Source: Streptomyces collinus
Lineage (GTDB): Bacteria > Actinomycetota > Actinomycetes > Streptomycetales > Streptomycetaceae
DNA length: 64,000 nucleotides
Assembly (NCBI RefSeq): GCF_031348265.1
Contig: NZ_CP133771.1
Coordinates: forward strand, 6,696,001-6,760,000
Reading direction: 5' to 3'
Below, one piece after another: positions 1 through 8,420 of this stretch. Position numbers and translations under genes: made by a program. Position 1 is the stretch's first letter; the number at the start of each line of letters is the position of its first letter. The notes beneath the pieces are model-generated. The model made no database searches, was not told where the DNA came from, and saw only the letters and a list, made by a program, of their open reading frames with translations.

Positions 1-1
1 C

Positions 2-3000
2 TTCGGCGTGAGCGGCACCAACGCCCACGTCATCCTGGAAGAGGCCCCCGAGGCGGAGCACACCGCCCCCGAGCAGGTCCGGACGCTCCCGGCCGTGCCC
101 TGGCTCCTGTCCGCACCGGACGAGGACGCCCTGCGCGCCCAGGCCCGGCGGCTCCACGAGCACGTCGCCGCCCACCCCGAGCAGACGGCCACCGACCTCG
201 CCTACTCCCTCGCCACCACCCGCACCCTGCACGACCGCCGTGCCGTCCTGACCGGAGCCGGCCGCGACGACCTGTCCGACGCCCTGCGCCACCTCGCCGA
301 GACGCCCACCGGCTTCGATGCACCGGTCCGTCCCGGCGGTCTGGCGGTGGTGTTCTCGGGTCAGGGTGCTCAGCGGGCGGGGATGGGGCGGGAGTTGTAT
401 GGGGCGTTTCCGGTGTTCGCGGGGGCGTTGGATGAGGTGTGCGGGGTGTTGGATCCGCTGTTGGGCGGGTCGTTGAAGGAGGTGATGTTCGCGGTCGAGG
501 GGTCGTTGTTGTCGCAGACGGGGTGGACGCAGCCGGCGTTGTTCGCGTTTGAGGTGGCGTTGTTCCGGTTGGTGGAGTCGTGGGGTGTGCGGCCTGGTGT
601 GGTGGCGGGTCATTCGGTGGGGGAGTTGGTGGCTGCGCATGTGGCGGGGGTGATGGGGCTGGGTGAGGCTGCTCGGTTGGTGGCGGCGCGTGCGGGGTTG
701 ATGCAGGCGTTGCCGGCGGGGGGTGTGATGGTCGCGGTGGAGGCCTCGGAGGGCGAGGTGGTGGCGGCGATCGGTGATCGTGGTGGTGCGGTGGGTGTGG
801 CGGCGGTGAACGGGCCGTCGGCGGTGGTGATTTCGGGTGCGGATGATGCGGTGGCGGGGGTGTTGGCCGCGTTGCCGGGTCGGCGTACGCGGCGTCTTGA
901 GGTGTCGCATGCGTTTCATTCGCCGTTGATGGACGGGATGGTGGAGGAGTTCCGTTCGGCGGCGAAGGAGGTGCGCTACGAGGCTCCCCGGATGGCGGTG
1001 GTCTCGACGGTGACGGGTCGGTTGGCCGAGGGTGAGGATCTGCGGTCGGCGGACTACTGGGTGACCCAGGTGCGGGAGGCGGTCCGCTACGCCGACGCCG
1101 TCACCACCCTGTACGACCAGGGCGTGCGGACCGTCGTCGAGGTCGGCCCCGGCGGCGTCCTGACCGCCCTCGCCCAGACCGTCCTCGCGGACCGGGACGA
1201 CGTCACCGTCCAGGCCCTCCAGCGGCCCGACCGGCCGGAACCGGCCGCCCTGGCCGACGGCATCGGCACCCTGCACGCCCGGGGCGTCCCCGTCGACTGG
1301 GAGGCGTTCTTCGCCGGCACCGGAGCCCGGCGGGTCCCGCTGCCCACCTACGCCTTCCAGCACCAGCGGTACTGGACCGACGCGCTCGCGGCCGGCCGCC
1401 GTGACGCCGGCGGGTTCGGCCTCGACAGCACCGACCACCCCCTCATCGGCGCCGCGCTGTTCCCCGGCGACCGCGACGAGGCCCTGTTCACGACCCGCCT
1501 GTCGGCCCGCACGGACCAGCTCCTCGCTGCACACACCGTCGCCGGGGAGACCGTCGTGCCCGGCACGGTCCTCGCCGAACTCGCCGTCCGGGCCGGCGAC
1601 GAGACGGGCTGCACGGCCGTGGACGAACTCGTCGTCGACACACCCCTGGTGCTGCCCCGCGAGGGAGCCCTGCACCTCCAGGTCCGCGTCGGCGAACCGG
1701 ACACCGCCGGCCGTCGCGTCCTCACCGTCCACGCCCGGCCCGACGAGCCCGACGCGTCCTGGACGCGCCACGCCCACGGACTGCTCAGCACCACACCGCT
1801 CGTCCCGCCTGCGGACACCGAGCCGGCCACGCCGTGGCCGCCGGCCGACGCCGAGCCGTTCCCGGCCACCGACCAGGACGACGGCGAAGCCCCGGACCCC
1901 GCAGATGAGTTGTACGACCGCTTCGCCGCCGCCGGGGTGCGCTACGGACCCGCGTACCGAGGGCTCACCCGGATGTGGCGGCGCTCCGGCGAACTGTTCG
2001 CCGAAGTGGCCCTGGACCCCGACACCGACCCGCGTGCCGAGGGGTTCGGGCTGCACCCGGCCCTGCTGGAGGCCGCCCTGCAACCGCTGTACGCCGCCGG
2101 ACTGCCCGGCCTGCCGTCCACCGCCCTGAGCTGGCACGGTCTGCGTCTGCACGCCGTCGGCGCGGACACCCTGCGCGTCCGCCTCACCCCGCTCCCGGGC
2201 GCCGACGACACCTACGCGGTGCGCCTGACCGACCCGGCCGGACAGGTCGTCGCGGTGGCCGACGCCGTGACCGTCGGCCCCGTGCCCGCCGCGGCGCTGC
2301 GGGCCGCACGCTCCCGGCACCGCGACGCCCTCCACCACGTCGAGTGGATCGCCCGGCCCCTGCCCCCCGCCTCCCGGAACTGGCTCACCCTCGGCGCCGC
2401 CGGGGGCCCGGACCTGCCCGCCGTCAGGGCCGCCGTGGAAGGCGAGCGCATCGGGGCCGTACGCCTCGATCTGACCACCGCGGCGGGGCAGTCCGCGCAG
2501 GACGCCGTCAGGGACACCGTGGGCCGCGCCCTGACCTGGGCGCGGCAGTGGCTCGCCGAGGAGGCCCTGGCCGCCGTACCGCTGGTCGTCGTGACCCGTG
2601 GCGCCGTGGCGGTCTCCGGCGACGAGGACGTCACCGACCCCGCCACCGCGGCCGCCTGGGGCCTGCTGCGCTCGGCACAGTCGGAGACGCCGGGGCGCAT
2701 CGTCCTGGTGGACGTGGACGGCGAACCCGGCCCGGACGCGCTGTCCGCCGTGGTCGCCGCCGGCGAACCGCAGGCCGCGATCCGCGGCGCCACCGCACCC
2801 GGCGGCGCCCCCAGGATCCATGCGCCCCGCCTGCTGCGCACCCCGGCCCCCGAACACGCGGCCGACGGCGCCCGCACGGTCTGGGATCCCGACGGCACCG
2901 TCCTGATCACCGGCGGCACCGGATCGCTCGGCGGCCACTTCGCCCGCCACCTGGTCACCGCCCACGGCGTGCGCCACCTGCTGCTGGTCAGCAGGCGCGG

Positions 3001-5152
3001 CCCCGACTCCCCGGGCGCCGCCGGCCTGTGCGCCGAACTGCGGGCCCTGGGCGCGACCGTGACCGTGGCCGCCGCGGACGTCGCCGACCGCACCGCCCTC
3101 GCGGGCGTCCTGGCCTCGGTGCCGGCCGCGCACCCGCTGCGCGGCGTCGTCCACACCGCGGGCGTCCTCGACGACGGCGTCATCGCCGCCCAGACACCCG
3201 GGCGGCTCGACGCCGTGCTCCGGCCCAAGGCGGACGCGGCCTGGACGCTGCACGAGCTGACCCGGGACGCCGGCCTGACGGCGTTCGTGCTCTTCTCGTC
3301 CGTGGCCGCCGCCGTCGGTGGCCCCGGCCAGTCCACCTACGCCGCGGCCAACGCCCACCTGGACGCGCTCGCCCAGCACCGCGCCGCGAAGGGACTTCCG
3401 GCCACCTCCATCGCCTGGGGCCTGTGGGAGCAGGCGACCGGGCTGACGGGCGGACTGACCGAGACGGACCTGAAGCGGATCGCCCGCAGCGGCTTCCGCA
3501 CGGTCCCCCAGGACCTGGGCACGGCCCTGTTCGACCTGGCCCTGGACACCGGCCGCCCCTACCTCGTGGCCACCCCGCTCGACATCCCCGTGCTGCGCCG
3601 CCAGCCGCAGGTCCCGGTGCTGCTGCGGTCGCTGGTGCGGGTGCCGGTGCGCGCCACGGCGCGCGGCGCGGCCGACGCGGGGCCCGCCCTGGCCGACCGG
3701 CTCACCGGACTCGACGAGGCCGCACAGCACACGCTCGTCCTCGACGCCGTGGCGGCCGAGATCACCCGGGTCCTCGGCCGCTCCGGCACGGTCGACCCCG
3801 AACGCCCCCTGCAGAGCAGCGGTTTCGACTCCCTCACCTCCGTCGAGCTGCGCAACCGGCTCGCCGCGATCACGGGCCTGCGCCTGCCCGCCACCCTGGT
3901 CTTCGACCACCCGACGCCCCGGGCCCTGGCGGCCCACCTGCGCACCGAACTCCTCGCACCCCAGGGCGACACCGAGCCGGACCCGGCCGTGGACTACGCC
4001 GCCGACCTCGACCTGCCCGCCGACATCCGCCCGGCCGGCGAGGTCGTCCGCACCGTCACCGACCCGTCGGACATCCTGCTCACCGGCGCGAGCGGCTTCC
4101 TCGGCGCGTTCCTGGTGCGCGACCTGATGCGCACCACGACCGCCCGCCTGCACTGCCTGGTGCGCGGCGCCGACGACGCGGCGGCGTACGAGCGGCTGCG
4201 CTCCAGCCTCACCTGGTACCGGGTGTGGGACGAGATCGACGAGAGCCGGCTGACCGTCCGCGCGGGGGACCTGGCCGACGAGCGACTCGGCCTGAGCGAG
4301 GAGGAGTTCGACGACCTCGCCCGCACCGTCGACGCCGTCTACCACGCGGGCGCCACCGTGCACTGGCTCCACCCCTACGAGGCACTGCGCGCGGCCAACG
4401 TCCACGGCACCCGCGAGATCCTGCGCCTGGCGGCCCGTCACCGCACGGTCCCGGTGCACTACATCTCCACCGTCGGCGTCTTCAACGGCCCGGTCACGCC
4501 GGGCGTCCCCCTGAAGGTGACCGACCCGACCGGCCCCGCCGAGGCGCTGCCCAGCGGCTACCTCCAGTCCAAGTGGGTCGCCGAGCAGCTCGTCGGCCTC
4601 GCCCGGGACCGAGGCCTGCCGGTGTCGGTGCACCGCGTGGACGTCATCTCCGGCGACACCCGCAACGGGGCCTGCCAGACCCGCGACTTCGTCTGGCTCA
4701 GTCTCAAGGGCCTCCTCCAGGCGCAGGCCACACCGGCCGGTGTCGGAGGCCGCTTCCACCTGCTGCCCGTGGACTACGTCAGCGCCGCCATCGTCGGGAT
4801 CTCGCGGCGCGAACCGGCCGGCGGCACCTTCCACCTGTTCAACCGCAGCTCCCTGAGCCTCGCGGACTGCGTGTCGTACCTGCGTGACCTCGGGTACCGG
4901 CTCGACGAGACGGACCGGGAGCGGTGGAGCGCCGCGGTGCGGTCCGACCGGGACAACGCCCTGCTGCCGCTGCTGCACGCGTTCGAGATGATGACGTCCG
5001 ACACCGACGGCTTCTATCCGCCGATCGACACGGCCGAGACCGAGGCGGCGCTCACCGGCACGGACATCGCCTGCCCGCCGCTGACGCGTGAACTCTTCGC
5101 CAAGTACGTGGAGTTCTTCGTCCAGGAAGGGCACTTCCCGCCCGCCCCCTGA
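2..5152 (+). CDS. Type I polyketide synthase, terminal module with thioester reductase (5' partial)
   Basis: The frame is open from base 2, so the gene starts upstream. Residues are numbered from the codon at 8. It opens with the end of a ketosynthase (FGVSGTNAHVILEE). The AT has GHSVGE (Ser about 203) and HAFH (301-304), which predicts malonyl-CoA. The DH has an intact HxxxGxxxxP (His 509), but the second catalytic motif reads LLEAALQP, with Glu 688 where Asp is usual. The KR has TGGTGSLG, the LDD motif of B-type reductases and catalytic Tyr 1111. The ACP carries its phosphopantetheine Ser (GFDSL, about 1275). The C-terminus is a thioester reductase with GASGFLG and YxxxK (Tyr 1518, Lys 1522). 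By family knowledge the chain is released reductively as an aldehyde or alcohol. This is the last module of an assembly line. Product unknown. Confidence 0.95.
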   Translation, partial: FGVSGTNAHVILEEAPEAEHTAPEQVRTLPAVPWLLSAPDEDALRAQARRLHEHVAAHPEQTATDLAYSLATTRTLHDRRAVLTGAGRDDLSDALRHLAETPTGFDAPVRPGGLAVVFSGQGAQRAGMGRELYGAFPVFAGALDEVCGVLDPLLGGSLKEVMFAVEGSLLSQTGWTQPALFAFEVALFRLVESWGVRPGVVAGHSVGELVAAHVAGVMGLGEAARLVAARAGLMQALPAGGVMVAVEASEGEVVAAIGDRGGAVGVAAVNGPSAVVISGADDAVAGVLAALPGRRTRRLEVSHAFHSPLMDGMVEEFRSAAKEVRYEAPRMAVVSTVTGRLAEGEDLRSADYWVTQVREAVRYADAVTTLYDQGVRTVVEVGPGGVLTALAQTVLADRDDVTVQALQRPDRPEPAALADGIGTLHARGVPVDWEAFFAGTGARRVPLPTYAFQHQRYWTDALAAGRRDAGGFGLDSTDHPLIGAALFPGDRDEALFTTRLSARTDQLLAAHTVAGETVVPGTVLAELAVRAGDETGCTAVDELVVDTPLVLPREGALHLQVRVGEPDTAGRRVLTVHARPDEPDASWTRHAHGLLSTTPLVPPADTEPATPWPPADAEPFPATDQDDGEAPDPADELYDRFAAAGVRYGPAYRGLTRMWRRSGELFAEVALDPDTDPRAEGFGLHPALLEAALQPLYAAGLPGLPSTALSWHGLRLHAVGADTLRVRLTPLPGADDTYAVRLTDPAGQVVAVADAVTVGPVPAAALRAARSRHRDALHHVEWIARPLPPASRNWLTLGAAGGPDLPAVRAAVEGERIGAVRLDLTTAAGQSAQDAVRDTVGRALTWARQWLAEEALAAVPLVVVTRGAVAVSGDEDVTDPATAAAWGLLRSAQSETPGRIVLVDVDGEPGPDALSAVVAAGEPQAAIRGATAPGGAPRIHAPRLLRTPAPEHAADGARTVWDPDGTVLITGGTGSLGGHFARHLVTAHGVRHLLLVSRRGPDSPGAAGLCAELRALGATVTVAAADVADRTALAGVLASVPAAHPLRGVVHTAGVLDDGVIAAQTPGRLDAVLRPKADAAWTLHELTRDAGLTAFVLFSSVAAAVGGPGQSTYAAANAHLDALAQHRAAKGLPATSIAWGLWEQATGLTGGLTETDLKRIARSGFRTVPQDLGTALFDLALDTGRPYLVATPLDIPVLRRQPQVPVLLRSLVRVPVRATARGAADAGPALADRLTGLDEAAQHTLVLDAVAAEITRVLGRSGTVDPERPLQSSGFDSLTSVELRNRLAAITGLRLPATLVFDHPTPRALAAHLRTELLAPQGDTEPDPAVDYAADLDLPADIRPAGEVVRTVTDPSDILLTGASGFLGAFLVRDLMRTTTARLHCLVRGADDAAAYERLRSSLTWYRVWDEIDESRLTVRAGDLADERLGLSEEEFDDLARTVDAVYHAGATVHWLHPYEALRAANVHGTREILRLAARHRTVPVHYISTVGVFNGPVTPGVPLKVTDPTGPAEALPSGYLQSKWVAEQLVGLARDRGLPVSVHRVDVISGDTRNGACQTRDFVWLSLKGLLQAQATPAGVGGRFHLLPVDYVSAAIVGISRREPAGGTFHLFNRSSLSLADCVSYLRDLGYRLDETDRERWSAAVRSDRDNALLPLLHAFEMMTSDTDGFYPPIDTAETEAALTGTDIACPPLTRELFAKYVEFFVQEGHFPPAP

Positions 5153-5183
5153 CCCGTGAGGTCCGTCGATCGGATACCTCCGG

Positions 5184-5224
5184 CCGGCCGCCCGGCTGCT
5201 CCCCGTGAGCAGCCGGGCGGCCGG
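5184..5224 (+). terminator. Strong hairpin terminator after the PKS gene
   Basis: A perfect 18-bp inverted repeat (5184-5201 and 5207-5224) with a 5-nt loop begins 31 nt after the PKS stop codon. No long U tract follows, as is common in Streptomyces. It isolates the PKS from the downstream gene and marks this end of the PKS transcript. Confidence 0.8.
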
Positions 5225-5274
5225 TGCCGTCCCCTCTCCGCTTCTTCCTCCGTCCGCGAATCCGAGGTATCCCC

Positions 5275-5772
5275 ATGGGCGCCGCACAGGTGCGTTCGTT
5301 CTCCGAGATCGAGGCCGCCTTCGTCGAGTACGTCCAGCAGACCGTCTACTGCACGATGGTCACCGTCGACCGGCGCAACCGCCCCCGGGCCCGTGTCGTC
5401 CAGCCCGTCTGGGAGATCGTCGACGAGCGCCCCGTCGGGTGGCTGGCCGTCTTCCGCACCCCGGTGAAGGCCGCCCACCTGGCGCACAACCCCCACACGA
5501 CCTACGCCTACTGGCACCCCCGCCAGGACGCGGTCTTCGTCGACAGCGTCTCCGCCTGGGTGCACGACCGGGACACCAAGCTGCGCGCCTGGGAGCTGTA
5601 CCGCCGCAACAGCCCCCCGGGCGTCGGCTACGACCCGCACCTCTATTGGAGCGCCGGCCCCGACAGCCCCGACTACCACCTGCTGCGCATCGACCCCTGG
5701 CGCGTCCAGGTCCTGCGCGGCTCGGACCTGAGCAGCCGCATCTGGGCGGCAGAACCGCCGTCGCGCTCCTGA
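5275..5772 (+). CDS. Pyridoxamine 5'-phosphate oxidase-family (FMN-binding split-barrel) protein
   Basis: The 165-residue protein starts at the ATG at 5275, with a GAGG element about 8 nt upstream. An ATG-less extension to 5224 would overlap the terminator and is rejected. The sequence has the split-barrel pattern: an N-terminal helix (SFSEIEAAFVEYVQQT), a strand with YCTMVTVDRRNRPRARVV, then VGWLAVFRTPVKAAHLAHNP typical of general-stress-protein-26 or PPOX-like folds that bind FMN, F420 or haem. Substrate cannot be told from sequence. It follows the PKS in the same direction but behind a terminator, so a role in polyketide tailoring is possible yet unsupported. Confidence 0.8.
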   Translation: MGAAQVRSFSEIEAAFVEYVQQTVYCTMVTVDRRNRPRARVVQPVWEIVDERPVGWLAVFRTPVKAAHLAHNPHTTYAYWHPRQDAVFVDSVSAWVHDRDTKLRAWELYRRNSPPGVGYDPHLYWSAGPDSPDYHLLRIDPWRVQVLRGSDLSSRIWAAEPPSRS

Positions 5773-5868
5773 CCCCGGCCGCCGGATACCCGGCCCGATT
5801 GCCCCGCCCTCACGGCGTGCGGTTGGATCAGGGCATCGGCTGAACGAGGCGGCGACCGAGGAGAGTTG

Positions 5869-6396
5869 ATGGCGGCAGAGGGGGAGCGGACGGAGAACAC
5901 GTCCGCGGGCCACGCCAGTGGGCAGGCCCACCACTTCTCGACCGGAGGCGGCCCTGGGTGGGGCCCGGTGCCGCCTCCGCCCCCGGACGGGCGCGTAGCC
6001 GAACTCCTCGCCCTGCTCCGGGAAGTCCGGGCCGACCTCGAACGCCTTCAGAGCACGGACGAGATCACCGCGCTCCGGGACGAGTGCGAGGAGGCCGAGC
6101 AGGAGATCTCCCGGACGGGCCGCGTCACACCGGGCCTCGCCGCGCGGTTCCGCGCCCGTCTGGCGGCAGCGGAACCGGCCCCGTCGCTCCTGGCCTCCGT
6201 CGCCGGACTCGCCCAGGCGCTCGCCCTGGCGGAGGAGCCCCTGGGCACTCCGGAACCCGACAGGCGGCGGTCGACGCAGCCGAATCCCTTCGGTGGCGCG
6301 CGTCCCGGCGCGTACGGGGCACCGGCGGGCCACACCCCGCCCGGCCCCAGCACCGGTTCCGACGACGACGAATGGCCCGACCCGGCCGATGGGTGA
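5869..6396 (+). CDS. Hydrophilic helical protein, first of a two-gene pair
   Basis: Not assigned to a family. The 175-residue product starts at the ATG at 5869 behind a GAGGAGA ribosome site. A TTG one codon earlier is possible. Residues 1-40 are low complexity (Gly/Pro-rich, HHFSTGGG then a PPPPP run). Residues about 42-130 form an amphipathic helical domain (VAELLALLREVRADLERL, then an Asp/Glu-rich helix). The tail is Pro/Gly-rich and acidic. There is no signal peptide or membrane segment. The stop overlaps the next start by 8 nt, so the two are translationally coupled. This layout, a flexible N-terminus followed by a small helical bundle, resembles adaptor proteins paired with effectors in conflict systems, but that is inference. 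Confidence 0.7.
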   Translation: MAAEGERTENTSAGHASGQAHHFSTGGGPGWGPVPPPPPDGRVAELLALLREVRADLERLQSTDEITALRDECEEAEQEISRTGRVTPGLAARFRARLAAAEPAPSLLASVAGLAQALALAEEPLGTPEPDRRRSTQPNPFGGARPGAYGAPAGHTPPGPSTGSDDDEWPDPADG

Positions 6397-7429
6397 CATC
6401 GCCAAGGGCGTGCTGGGCGGGGCCTGGACGCTGCTGGTGGGCTGGATCCTGCCCACCGCGCTGAACCTGGCCGTCTTCCTGCTCACCGTCGCCCCGAGCC
6501 TCCGTGACCTCGGCCCGCTCGAACGGCTGCGCGGCGCGAGCGGACTCGGCACCGGCCTCACCCTGCTGACCGGCGCACTGCTGCTCGGCCTGGTCGCCAA
6601 CGCCTGCCAGAACGCGCTCTACCGGCTCCTGGAGGGGTACCTGCTGTGGCCGGCCCGGGCCTTCGAGGCGGGCTGCCGGCGCAGTCGCGGCAGCAGGGCG
6701 TTCCTCGCGGACCGGCTGACCGTGCTGCGCCTGGAGCGCCGCCGGGCCGAGCAGGGGCCGCTGCGGACCGAGGACGCGGAGGAACTCGCCAGGCTGCTCG
6801 CCGACCCGCGCCTCGCCCGGGCCGCCGGGCGGGACCGGCGTCGTACCGCCGTCCAGCGCGGGCTGCTGCGTGAGCGGTTCGCCCGGTTCCCGATCGCCGA
6901 CGACCAGATCGCCCCGACCCGCCTCGGCAATGCCATCCGCCGCTTCGAGGAGTACGGCTGGGACCGCTACCGCCTCGACACCCAGCTGCTGTGGAACGAA
7001 CTCACCGGCTGCGTCCCGGACCAGATCCGCCGCCAGAGCGAACTCGCCCGCGCCAGCGTCGACTTCTTCGTCGCCCTGCTGTCCGGCCATGTCGTCGTCG
7101 CCCTGGCGGCGGCGCTCGCCCTGGCGGCCGGCGACAAGCCGGACCGCATCGCCCTGCTGAGCACCCTCGTCGTACTCGCCGCGCTCGTGCCGGTCTGGTA
7201 CCGGTCGGCGGTCACCGCGACCGACGAGTGGGCGGCCGCCGTCCGGGCCCTGGTCAACACCGGCCGCAAACCCCTCGCGGCCTCCCTCGGCCTCGCCCTC
7301 CCGCAGACCCTCGCCGCGGAACGCGCCATGTGGACGATGGTGTCCCGGCTCTCCCGCATCCCGTACCACGAACGCGCCGCCGCCCTGGACCCCTACCGCG
7401 CGGAACCCGCCACGACGGACCCCGCCTGA
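6389..7429 (+). CDS. Membrane protein with two paired transmembrane hairpins
   Basis: Unrecognised 346-residue protein, translationally coupled to the gene before it (ATG inside the upstream stop region). Hydrophobic segments lie near residues 9-30, 50-72, 229-252 and 258-278. Between the second and third is a charged region of about 150 residues rich in Arg/Leu (LTVLRLERRRAEQGPLR and similar), predicted cytosolic. The C-terminal 65 residues are soluble. An upstream in-frame ATG at 6293 would overlap the previous gene by about 100 nt and is rejected. Two membrane hairpins around a soluble core would suit a scaffold or pore. No catalytic motif is visible. Confidence 0.75.
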   Translation: MGDIAKGVLGGAWTLLVGWILPTALNLAVFLLTVAPSLRDLGPLERLRGASGLGTGLTLLTGALLLGLVANACQNALYRLLEGYLLWPARAFEAGCRRSRGSRAFLADRLTVLRLERRRAEQGPLRTEDAEELARLLADPRLARAAGRDRRRTAVQRGLLRERFARFPIADDQIAPTRLGNAIRRFEEYGWDRYRLDTQLLWNELTGCVPDQIRRQSELARASVDFFVALLSGHVVVALAAALALAAGDKPDRIALLSTLVVLAALVPVWYRSAVTATDEWAAAVRALVNTGRKPLAASLGLALPQTLAAERAMWTMVSRLSRIPYHERAAALDPYRAEPATTDPA

Positions 7430-7441
7430 CTCCGAGTCCCA

Positions 7442-7499
7442 GCGGACGACCGTCGAAGCCGCGGAACGACCGTCGAAGCCGCGGACGACCGTCGAAAAC
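7442..7499. repeat. Three tandem copies of a 19-20 nt unit
   Basis: Units at 7442-7460, 7461-7480 and 7481-7499 share GCGGACGACCGTCGAA. The second has one extra A and the third ends AAAC instead of AGCC. The last copy forms the left arm of the hairpin at 7481-7510. The array fills the gap between the membrane protein and the methyltransferase genes. Confidence 0.85.
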
Positions 7500-7510
7500 C
7501 GGTCGTCCGC
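7481..7510 (+). terminator. Hairpin at the end of the 5869-7429 operon
   Basis: The arms GCGGACGACCG (7481-7491) and CGGTCGTCCGC (7500-7510) pair perfectly over 11 bp with an 8-nt loop, about 50 nt after the membrane-protein stop codon. It lies just upstream of the promoter of the next gene. Confidence 0.55.
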
Positions 7511-7526
7511 GACGGCCGGCCGGACC

Positions 7527-7539
7527 TAGGGTGCGGCCG
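7527..7539 (+). promoter_or_regulatory. Predicted leaderless promoter (-10 TAGGGT)
   Basis: TAGGGT at 7527-7532 ends 6 nt before the GTG at 7539, and no Shine-Dalgarno is present. Such spacing puts the transcription start at or next to the start codon. Confidence 0.5.
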
Positions 7540-8201
7540 TGGACTGGAGCGCCTGGCACGACGGATACGACACGGCGGACTCCTGGATGGCACGACGGCT
7601 GCGGACCGTGCGGCAGCAGATCCGCCGGGCCCTCGACGACGCCCCGCCCGGGCCGCTCAAGGTGATCAGCCTGTGCGCCGGGGACGGCAGGGACCTCCTC
7701 CACGTCCTCGCCGGACACCCCCGGCGCCACGACGTGCGGGCCAGACTGGTCGAACTGGACCCCCGCAACGCCGAGGCGGCCTCGGACGCGGCGCGCGCGG
7801 CGCACCTGGACGGGGTCGAGGTCGTGACCGGTGACGCCTCGCTCGTCGACCGGTACCAGGACCTCGTCCCAGCGCAGCTCGTCCTGGTCTGCGGGGTCTT
7901 CGGCAACATCACCGACTCCGGCATCGAGCGGACCATCGGCGCCTGCGCCCAGCTGTGCGAGACCGGCGGCACCGTCGTCTGGACCCGGCACCGCGGCGAA
8001 CCCGACCGGGTGCCGCTGATCTGCCGTCGGTTCGAGAGGGAGGGCTTCGAACTGCTGTGGCTTTCCGAACCGGACGCCGGCTACGGAGTCGGGGCGCACC
8101 GGTTCGCCGGCCCGCCCCGGCCGCTGCGCCCCGGACTGCGTATGTTCGAGTTCGTCGGCTACGACGTGCTGCGGGACCGCCCGGATGCGGCAGCGTCGTA
8201 A
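7539..8201 (+). CDS. Class I SAM-dependent methyltransferase-like protein
   Basis: 220 residues. The Rossmann-fold SAM motif I is VISLCAGDGRDL (about residues 42-53), motif II ends in LVELDP, and LVLVCGVFGNI follows as the motif IV strand. Motif I carries CAGDGRD rather than the usual GxGxG, a variant seen in several actinobacterial methyltransferases. Substrate unknown. The GTG start has no ribosome site but sits 6 nt after a TAGGGT box, so a leaderless mRNA is likely. It is a single-gene unit between two intergenic gaps. Confidence 0.8.
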   Translation: MDWSAWHDGYDTADSWMARRLRTVRQQIRRALDDAPPGPLKVISLCAGDGRDLLHVLAGHPRRHDVRARLVELDPRNAEAASDAARAAHLDGVEVVTGDASLVDRYQDLVPAQLVLVCGVFGNITDSGIERTIGACAQLCETGGTVVWTRHRGEPDRVPLICRRFEREGFELLWLSEPDAGYGVGAHRFAGPPRPLRPGLRMFEFVGYDVLRDRPDAAAS

Positions 8202-8420
8202 TCGCGCCGATTTTGCGGACGTGGCCCACGGCGAGGTGAGCGGCGGGGCGAGCGGCGGAAGAATGATGAGGACCTGGAACGGCACACCGGGAACCCGCGG
8301 ACGAAACGGTCCGCCGAACCCGCGCCGCCGCCGGGCGAACTCCGAGAGCAGGCACGCTCCCCCGATGTGATCGGACCGTCTTCAGACCGGCACGAACGCG
8401 CCGGAACGGAGGACTGACTC
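8202..8420. other. Intergenic region without recognised elements
   Basis: 219 nt between the methyltransferase and amidase genes. It carries the amidase ribosome site (GGAGG, 8408-8412). No convincing hairpin, operator or small gene was seen. A 61-codon open frame starting at 8185 overlaps the methyltransferase end and has no support. Confidence 0.5.

Noticed and set aside
1975..4887. 970-codon open frame (+) inside the PKS
   Set aside because: It is an Arg/Pro-rich frame-shift shadow with no domain, while the other frame holds KR, ACP and reductase motifs.
7442..7510. CRISPR array
   Set aside because: Only three contiguous units with no spacers. It is a plain tandem repeat.
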